DNA from: Streptomyces sp. YIM 130001
GTDB taxonomy: Bacteria; Actinomycetota; Actinomycetes; Streptomycetales; Streptomycetaceae
Length of the DNA: 64,000 nucleotides
Direction of reading: 5' to 3'
Assembly (NCBI RefSeq): GCF_003574445.1
Contig: NZ_KZ984562.1
Coordinates: 83,013-147,012, forward strand
This document shows, in pieces, positions 58,726 to 64,000 of this stretch. Both the position numbers and the translations under genes were made by a program. A model generated the notes under the pieces. It was not told the origin of the DNA, made no database searches, and saw only the letters and a program-made list of their open reading frames with translations. Positions within the stretch are counted from its first letter, which is position 1, and each line of letters starts with the position of its first letter.

Positions 58726-60444
58726 ATGACCTACGCCATCACCCAGACCTGCTGCAACGACGCGACCTGCATCGCCGTCTGCCCGGTCAACTGCATCCAT
58801 CCGACGCCCGAGGAGCGGGCGTTCGGCAGCACGGACATGCTGCACATCGATCCGAAGACCTGCATCGACTGCGGCGCCTGCGCGGACGCCTGCCCGGTGG
58901 ACGCGATCTTCCCGGCGGACCGCCTCCTGGACGGCCGGCGGGAGTACCTCCGGCTGAATGCGGAGTACTACGAGACGGGGCCGGGGCAGCAGCCCCCGGC
59001 CGGCGAACAGGCAGTAGGGGAAGGGGACTTGGCCCCGACCGCCGACAGTCCGAACTTCCACGTCTGGGGCCGGCCGTCGTTCGAACGCGTCCTGCCGTCC
59101 GACTTCGCGCCGATCCGGGTCGCCGTGGTCGGCACCGGACCGGCCGGCATGTACGCGGCCGAGGACCTGCTCCTGCACACCAACGCCGAAGTCACGCTGG
59201 TCGACCGGCTCCCGGTGGCAGGCGGTCTGGTGCGGTACGGGGTGGCGCCGGACCACCCGGCGACCAAGAAGGTCGGCGACACCTTCGCGCGCCTGCACAC
59301 CCACCCCCGGGTCCGGATGCACCTCGGGGTCGAGATCGGCAAGCACGTCACGGCCGAGGAACTGGCCGCCCACCACGATGCGGTGATCTACGCGGTGGGC
59401 GCCTCCGCGGACCGCCGGCTCGACATCCCCGGCGCGGATCTGCCCGGCAGCGTCTCGGCCACCGATTTCGTCTCCTGGTACAACGCCCACCCCGAGGCGG
59501 TCATCGGCACCCCGGACCTGAGTACGGAACGCGTGGTGGTGGTCGGCAACGGCAACGTGGCCCTCGACGTCGCCCGCATCCTGGTCGCCGACCCCGAGCA
59601 GCTGGCCGGTACGGACATCGCCGACCACGCACTCGCCGCCCTGCGGGACAGCAAGGTGCGCGAGGTCGTCGTGCTCGGCCGCCGCGGCCCGAAGGACGCC
59701 TCGTACACCCGCTCCGAACTGCTGGCCCTCAAGCACCTGCCCGGCGTCGAGCTGCTCGTCGACGGCCACGATCCGCGGATCGGCGCCGCGATCGACGCTG
59801 CGGACCCGTCCAGCAGGGCCGGGCTGCTGCAGGGCGTGACCCGCTCCACCCCGGACCTCACGGCGTCACCCGCGCCCGGCCGCCGTATCGTCCTGCGCTT
59901 CCACTCCTCGACCACCGAGGCGCTCGCAGGCTCGACTCCCGCCGGTGACACCGCTCTTCGGGGCGTACGTGTCACGGGTGGCGGGGGCGACGGCGGTACG
60001 GAGGTGCCGGCCGGCCTGATGCTGCGGGCCATCGGCTACCGGGGACTGCCGGTCGCGGGACTGCCGTTCGACGAGGCCACCGGCACGGTGCCGCACGAGG
60101 ACGGACGGGTCGTCGGTATGCCGGGCACCTACGTGGTCGGCTGGATCAAGCGCGGCCCGTCCGGCGGCATCGGTGCGAACCGCAGCTGTTCGGCGGAGAC
60201 GGTCGGCACCCTGCTCGCCGACGCGGTCGCGGGTGCGCTGCCGGCCCCCTCCCGGGAGCCGAAGTCCTTCTCGCGCCTCGTCCGCGGCCGAAACCGCCGT
60301 GTGATCGACGCCCGCGGTCTGGCGGCCATCCACCGCGCCGAAACCGCTCGAGGTGACCAACAAGGCCGCCCTCGGGTCAAGTTGACGACCATCGACGATC
60401 TGGTCGCGGCAGCCAGGCCCTCCCGCTGGAACCTCCTGCGCTGA
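58726..60444 (+). CDS. Ferredoxin-NADP+ reductase with N-terminal ferredoxin domain (FprB-like)
   Basis: A 572-residue fusion. Residues 1-105 are a bacterial-type ferredoxin with the Cys sets CCNDATCIAVCPVNC and CIDCGACADACPVD, probably one 3Fe-4S and one 4Fe-4S cluster. After a linker, residues about 120-572 are an adrenodoxin-reductase-type flavoprotein: FAD motif VAVVGTGPAGMYAAEDLL, NADP motif VVVGNGNVALDVARIL and the C-terminal GWIKRGPSGGIGANRSCS. It moves electrons from NADPH through FAD to iron-sulphur clusters. It resembles Mycobacterium FprB. Its position behind an AurF-like oxygenase suggests a redox pair. ATG 58726 lies after GGGACCGGAACC. Confidence 0.9.
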   Translation: MTYAITQTCCNDATCIAVCPVNCIHPTPEERAFGSTDMLHIDPKTCIDCGACADACPVDAIFPADRLLDGRREYLRLNAEYYETGPGQQPPAGEQAVGEGDLAPTADSPNFHVWGRPSFERVLPSDFAPIRVAVVGTGPAGMYAAEDLLLHTNAEVTLVDRLPVAGGLVRYGVAPDHPATKKVGDTFARLHTHPRVRMHLGVEIGKHVTAEELAAHHDAVIYAVGASADRRLDIPGADLPGSVSATDFVSWYNAHPEAVIGTPDLSTERVVVVGNGNVALDVARILVADPEQLAGTDIADHALAALRDSKVREVVVLGRRGPKDASYTRSELLALKHLPGVELLVDGHDPRIGAAIDAADPSSRAGLLQGVTRSTPDLTASPAPGRRIVLRFHSSTTEALAGSTPAGDTALRGVRVTGGGGDGGTEVPAGLMLRAIGYRGLPVAGLPFDEATGTVPHEDGRVVGMPGTYVVGWIKRGPSGGIGANRSCSAETVGTLLADAVAGALPAPSREPKSFSRLVRGRNRRVIDARGLAAIHRAETARGDQQGRPRVKLTTIDDLVAAARPSRWNLLR

Positions 60445-60532
60445 TCCGCCCACCCGGGCGGTACCGGGCGCGCCCCACCTGCCCGGACGGCTACCGTGGG
60501 CCCTCCGCACCTACCTGCCCGGAGGGCCCCGC

Positions 60533-61231
60533 ATGGCGATCGTCCACCGCACAACGCTGACGCCGACGAAGGTCGAGCTCATCGGCGCCTGGCTCACCGC
60601 TCAGCCCTGGTACCAGGGCGACGGCAAGGCGGATCCGGAGGCGCTGACGAGGCTCGGCGGCTTCCGCCTGGACGACCCGGCGGGCGAGGTCGGCATCGAG
60701 CTCCTGGTGGTCGGCGACTCCGGCGGCGAGACGCCGCAGCACTACCTGATCCCGCTCACCTACCGCGGTGCCCCGCTCCCCGACGCCGCCGAGGATGCCC
60801 TGCTCGGCACCGCGGAGCACGGCGTCCTGGGCACCCGCTGGGTCTACGACGCCGCCCACGACCCGGTCTTCGTCACCCAGCTCTGCGCCCTCGTCCTCGG
60901 TGAGGCCGAACCGCAGGCCCAGCGCGAGAGCAACACCCCCGACCCGTCGGTGGCCCACCACTACACGGGCACCGCCCGCACCGCCGCCGACTGCCGGTCC
61001 GTGCGGACGGAATCGGGGCCGCGTACGACGGACATCGTCGTCGAGCCCGGCCCGTTGACGCTGCGCATCAACCGCGTACTGACGAACGAAGGCATCGGCG
61101 AGGGCCCGATCGGTGAGCCCTGGTCCGCGCTCGGCCACGTCACCGCGGACTGGACCCTGCTCGACGAGACGCCTGCCCGCGGCAAGTACGTCGTGGTCCA
61201 CGACGGTTCGCCCGACGAGCCGCGGTCCTGA
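60533..61231 (+). CDS. Maltokinase N-terminal cap-like domain protein
   Basis: A 232-residue protein whose first 140 residues match the N-terminal cap seen in actinobacterial maltokinases: TPTKVELIGAWLTAQPWYQGDG, FRLDDPAGEVGIELLVVGD, HYLIPLTYRGAPLP and LGTRWVYDAAHDPVF. The kinase domain is absent, so this is a stand-alone cap-like protein of unknown job. ATG 60533 has GGAGG upstream. It converges with the GntR gene and ends at a strong bidirectional terminator. Confidence 0.82.
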   Translation: MAIVHRTTLTPTKVELIGAWLTAQPWYQGDGKADPEALTRLGGFRLDDPAGEVGIELLVVGDSGGETPQHYLIPLTYRGAPLPDAAEDALLGTAEHGVLGTRWVYDAAHDPVFVTQLCALVLGEAEPQAQRESNTPDPSVAHHYTGTARTAADCRSVRTESGPRTTDIVVEPGPLTLRINRVLTNEGIGEGPIGEPWSALGHVTADWTLLDETPARGKYVVVHDGSPDEPRS

Positions 61232-61235
61232 GCCG

Positions 61236-61279
61236 ACGGCCCGCCGCTGCCCGTGAACCGAGGGGCAGCGGCGGGCCGT
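61236..61279. terminator. Bidirectional terminator between convergent genes
   Basis: A perfect 17-bp stem (61236-61252 with 61263-61279) has a 10-base loop. It lies between the stops of the cap-like gene and the GntR gene and can serve both. Confidence 0.85.
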
Positions 61280-61308
61280 GATCGCCCTCGTCCGGCGGCG
61301 GTGCGCGG

Positions 61309-61701
61309 TCACCGGGCGGCCGGCGGATACACCGCCTCGTGCACCGAGTCGAGGAGAGCCCGGACGTCCTCGGGGCCGAGTCCCTGGCCGCGGGCCCGTT
61401 CCATCCACTCGACCAGTGCCGTACGCAGCGGAGAATCCGGTTCTGACTCGGCGCGCGCGAGGGAGCGCGTGATGAACGTGCCCGCGCCCTGGCGGACTTC
61501 GGCGAGCCCCATCCGTTCCAGCTCGCGGTAGGCCTTGAGCGTCGTGTTCGGATTGACCTTGGTGGACGCCGCCACCTGCGCGGCGGTGGGCAGCCGGTCG
61601 CCCTCGCCCAACGCGCCCATCCGCAGGGCCTGTTCGACCTGGCGCACGATCTGCAGATACGTCGCCACCCCGCTGCGCCGGTCGATCCGGAACACGACCA
61701 C
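61309..61701 (-). CDS. GntR-family regulator, YtrA subfamily
   Basis: A 130-residue short GntR regulator: the winged helix (GVATYLQIVRQVEQALRMGALGEGDRLP, then VAASTKVNPNTTLKAYRELERMGLAEVRQGAGTFI) is followed by a short helical dimer tail without a large effector domain. That is the YtrA subgroup, nearly always coded with ABC transporters. GTG 61701 has GGAGGAG upstream; GTG 61731 is possible. It is the last gene of the leftward operon with the ABC genes. The 32-bp palindrome at 63781-63812 is its likely site. Confidence 0.87.
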   Translation of the reverse strand: MVVFRIDRRSGVATYLQIVRQVEQALRMGALGEGDRLPTAAQVAASTKVNPNTTLKAYRELERMGLAEVRQGAGTFITRSLARAESEPDSPLRTALVEWMERARGQGLGPEDVRALLDSVHEAVYPPAAR

Positions 61702-61767
61702 CGCCCTCTCCTCCCGCTGGATTTCCGACACTGTACGGAGCGCCGCGCGCCCCGCAGGGGACCTCGC

Positions 61768-62739
61768 CTACAGCGGCCTCCGGGTCACTCGCCACACGGT
61801 GAACGCGGTGAGCAGCGCAGCGGCCGCGAGCAGAACGCCCGCTCCGGTCCACTGCAGAGCCGCCATCTGGTCGTAACCCAGGTACTCCACCACGTCGTTG
61901 ACGATGCCGTTCTGCTTCACGCAGGCGTCCGATGCGGCCTCGGTCGGCTCCGCGCAGTGGCCCCAGCCGAACAGCTTGCCGTCGGCCGCGCCGATCCACC
62001 GGTCCACCTCGAAGGCGTCGTCGAGCACGGCCGGCTGACCGGAGTCGATCGGGTAGGTGACGGTGCGGGTGGGCGCCAACTTGTCGCGGACCTCGGCCCA
62101 CACGATCTGCACGGCGAAGCAGAACATGAAGGTGAACCCCATCGCCGGCAGCATCCGCCGGATCAACAGCCCGGCCGTCATCCCGGCGGCGGCGAGGAAC
62201 AGGCAGAGCGCCGGCAGTACCGGACCGGTGTTGTCGAAGATCTGGCCGTCCATCCAGGAACTCATCACGTGGTCCCGGTGCGAGCGCCACGACCAGGTGA
62301 AGAACGCGGACAGGAGCACACCCGCCACCGTGGTCAGGCCGAGGCACCACAGCACCTTCGCGAACACCCAGCGGCCACGCGTCATGGACTGCGTGGTGAC
62401 CAGCCGCGAGGTGCCGTTCTCCTGGTCGCCGGCGAACAGCGGGGCCGCGACGAAGACGGCGATCAGCACCGGCAGCGAGGTGAGGGCGAAGGCCAACGAG
62501 TCGAAGCCGCTGTTGTTCATCATCGGCGTGTCGGCTTCCGGGCCGGAGCCCGCCGCCTCGATCGCGCCGCTCATGTCGTGGTGCTGGTACAGGATCCAGG
62601 CCGGTCCGAGGACGAACACGGCGAGGTACAGGTACGTCGCGGCGCGGTGCTGGGTGAGCACCAGCCAGGCCGGCCCGCGCAGCAGCCGGCGCCGCGGTAC
62701 GTGCGCGGTGTCCGTGGGCTCGGGTGGGACGGCGCTCAT
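61768..62739 (-). CDS. ABC-2 type membrane subunit
   Basis: A 323-residue membrane protein with six hydrophobic spans (for example YLYLAVFVLGPAWILY, LPVLIAVFVAAPLFAGD, AALQWTGAGVLLAAAALL). The conserved ENGTSRLVTTQSMTRGRW segment after span 2 is typical of ABC-2 permeases of the YtrC/DrrB-like type. A large extracytoplasmic region has two Cys (HCAEPTEAASDACVK). Its ATG overlaps the stop of the ATPase gene (ATGA). Transport direction and substrate are unknown; YtrA-linked ABC systems often answer to cell-envelope stress. Confidence 0.86.
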   Translation of the reverse strand: MSAVPPEPTDTAHVPRRRLLRGPAWLVLTQHRAATYLYLAVFVLGPAWILYQHHDMSGAIEAAGSGPEADTPMMNNSGFDSLAFALTSLPVLIAVFVAAPLFAGDQENGTSRLVTTQSMTRGRWVFAKVLWCLGLTTVAGVLLSAFFTWSWRSHRDHVMSSWMDGQIFDNTGPVLPALCLFLAAAGMTAGLLIRRMLPAMGFTFMFCFAVQIVWAEVRDKLAPTRTVTYPIDSGQPAVLDDAFEVDRWIGAADGKLFGWGHCAEPTEAASDACVKQNGIVNDVVEYLGYDQMAALQWTGAGVLLAAAALLTAFTVWRVTRRPL

Positions 62740-63764
62740 GCGGTGGGGTTCCCTTCGGCGTCGCGGTGGGGGGCGTCGGGGTCTTCGGGATCGGAGGTGT
62801 CGGGTTCCGAGGCGCCGGGTTCGGGGGCTTCGGGCTCGGGGGCTTCGGGTTCGGAGGCGCCGCTGAGCAGTGCGGGCGCGTCCGGTGCGCGCAGATGGGC
62901 CAGGAGGACTTCCTCCAGGCTCGGTTCGGCCGTCTCCCAGTCGTCCCGCAGCGCACCTGTGGGGCGTACGAGGGCGTGGAACTGCCGTCCCTGCACCTGG
63001 GTCTCGATCACCGTGTGGGCGTCCAGCGCCTTGGGGGCGCGGCCGTCCGGGGCGAGTCCGGTGACCAGGGTGTGCGCGGGGACCAGGGTGTCGACGTCAC
63101 CGGCGAGGCGGAGCCGGCCGCCGGCGACGACGAGGAGGTGGTCGCACATGTCCTCGAGCTCGGTGAGCAGGTGGGACGACATCAGCACGGTGGTGCCGCG
63201 CTCGGCGGCCTCCGCCATCAGCAGGGCGCCCATCTCGTCCCGCGCGACCGGGTCGAGGTCGGCCATCGGCTCGTCGAGCAGCAGCAGTTCGGGCCGCTTG
63301 CCGAAGGCGAGCGCGAAGGCCACGCGCGTGTGCTGGCCGCCGGAGAGCGAGCCGATCCGTGCGTCGAGCGGTACGTCGCCGGCGCGTACGATCCGTTCCG
63401 CCTCGGCGGCGTCCCAGAGCGGGTTGAGCTCCAGGCCCATCCGCAGCGTCTGGGCCACCGTGAAGCGCTTGAACAGCGGCTTGTCCTGCCCGAGATAGGC
63501 GAATCGGGGGAGAGCGGCGGAGTCCGTGGCCGGTACGCCGCAGACGTCCAGGCGGCCCTCGGTCGCGGCGACCTGCTGGGCCGCGATCCTCAGGAGGGTG
63601 GTCTTGCCCGCGCCGTTCGGCCCGACGAGACCGCAGATCCGGCCCGCGGGCAGCCGGAACGAGCAGTCCCGCAACGCCCAGCCGCGTCGATAGCGCTTCC
63701 CGAGCCCACGAGCGTCGAGCGCCCAGGGCCCGACCGGGCCACCCGGGAGTTCGGTGTCTGCCAC
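62736..63764 (-). CDS. ABC transporter ATP-binding protein
   Basis: A 342-residue ATPase: Walker A GPNGAGKTT, signature LSGGQHTRVAFALAFG, Walker B LLLLDEPMADLD, H-loop MSSHLL. After the ATPase domain the C-terminus is an unusual low-complexity tail of repeated Glu-Pro-Glu-Ala-Pro units (about residues 302-342). GTG 63764 is chosen for GGGGAAG upstream; the longer frame adds an unrelated N-terminus that runs through the palindrome. It is the first gene of the operon with the permease and GntR regulator. Confidence 0.88.
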   Translation of the reverse strand: MADTELPGGPVGPWALDARGLGKRYRRGWALRDCSFRLPAGRICGLVGPNGAGKTTLLRIAAQQVAATEGRLDVCGVPATDSAALPRFAYLGQDKPLFKRFTVAQTLRMGLELNPLWDAAEAERIVRAGDVPLDARIGSLSGGQHTRVAFALAFGKRPELLLLDEPMADLDPVARDEMGALLMAEAAERGTTVLMSSHLLTELEDMCDHLLVVAGGRLRLAGDVDTLVPAHTLVTGLAPDGRAPKALDAHTVIETQVQGRQFHALVRPTGALRDDWETAEPSLEEVLLAHLRAPDAPALLSGASEPEAPEPEAPEPGASEPDTSDPEDPDAPHRDAEGNPTA

Positions 63765-63780
63765 GCGCTTCCCCTCAATC

Positions 63781-63812
63781 CATGATTCCACTATTCGACT
63801 AGTGGAATCATG
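63781..63812. promoter_or_regulatory. 32-bp operator palindrome of the ABC/GntR operon
   Basis: CATGATTCCACTA (63781-63793) and TAGTGGAATCATG (63800-63812) form a perfect 13-bp inverted repeat around TTCGAC. It lies 17 bp upstream of the ATPase start. This is an ideal site for the YtrA-type repressor encoded at the operon's end. Confidence 0.85.
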
Positions 63813-63879
63813 ATCCGGAGGCCCTCCGGTGTCAACCGGCCTTGCACCGCCATCCCTTGACACCCCGATCCGGCCCCTG

Positions 63880-63955
63880 CAGCCCGTCCGGCGTTCGAGG
63901 ACAAGGCCCGCCAGGGCCGGTGGCTGCTCAGCCCGCCCGGCACTCGAGGGCAAGG
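63880..63955 (+). repeat. Two copies of a Streptomyces intergenic repeat
   Basis: The pattern CAGCCCGTCCGGCG-N2-CGAGGAC and its variant occur at 63880-63906 and 63929-63955, 49 bp apart. Sequences of the form CAGCCCGTCCGGCG...GAGGAC are, as I recall, common between genes in Streptomyces. Confidence 0.6.
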
Positions 63956-64000
63956 ACGACCACGGGGAAACCCGCGGACGAACGACGGACGGGGCGCCCT

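Noticed and set aside
57490..59769. Long minus-strand frame opposite the AurF-like and ferredoxin reductase genes
   Set aside because: Both plus-strand genes have unmistakable motifs, and this frame has none.

Overview
The window is a 64 kb stretch of a Streptomyces-type actinomycete chromosome. The evidence is very high G+C with strong third-position bias, many GTG starts and one TTG start, and the gene order helicase / bldG / anti-sigma factor / H+-pyrophosphatase / topA / tmk / holB / secreted hydrolase / tRNA-Thr. As I recall, this order is that of the conserved core of Streptomyces chromosomes. No rRNA, CRISPR array or intact transposase was seen.

Region 1 (1-17.7 kb) is core genome. 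It holds a helicase that runs off the left edge, the developmental anti-anti-sigma factor BldG with its partner kinase/anti-sigma factor, a membrane pyrophosphatase, a lipoprotein, a methyltransferase, a 65-residue membrane protein, and a DNA replication/topology group: topoisomerase I, an MFS-thymidylate kinase-coiled-coil fusion, and DNA polymerase III delta'. A secreted peptidase-like lipoprotein and tRNA-Thr(CGT) close the region.

Region 2 (17.7-36.1 kb) is an integrated element in the 3' end of tRNA-Thr. A perfect 43-bp repeat of the tRNA 3' part lies at both ends (17716-17758 and 36084-36126). A second, 22-bp repeat sits about 100-120 bp inside each end in the same orientation. No integrase or transfer gene is visible. 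The cargo includes two DUF317 genes of the kind common on Streptomyces mobile elements, a toxin-antitoxin-like remnant, and a set of genes that suggests handling of aldehydes and reactive compounds: ABM monooxygenase, GlcG/HbpS-like protein, DJ-1/PfpI protein and two formaldehyde-dehydrogenase-like enzymes. A UvrA paralogue, a membrane protein, a run of broken genes at 30.1-33.4 kb, and an AraC regulator divergent from an Asp-type alpha/beta hydrolase follow.

Region 3 (36.3-46.3 kb) holds transport and regulator pairs, most with visible operators: a GntR-TetR fusion regulator opposite an MFS pump, a TetR gene with its own palindrome, and a MarR gene opposite an MFS pump. A winged-helix protein, a SnoaL-like protein and a methyltransferase are also here.

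Region 4 (46.4-57.4 kb) is a sialic acid scavenging and catabolic cluster. It encodes a sialidase, an ABC uptake system with a Tat lipoprotein binding protein, one permease, a permease-ATPase fusion and an ATPase, a DapA-family lyase, a ROK kinase and NanE epimerase, plus a FadR-type GntR regulator. The palindrome CATCAGACGTCTGATG beside the regulator recurs in partial form in front of the sialidase, which suggests one regulon.

Region 5 (57.5-64 kb) holds an AurF-like diiron oxygenase followed by a ferredoxin-ferredoxin reductase fusion (a plausible redox pair), a maltokinase-cap-like protein, and a three-gene ABC-2/YtrA-type GntR operon with a 32-bp operator. The right edge carries two copies of a Streptomyces intergenic repeat.
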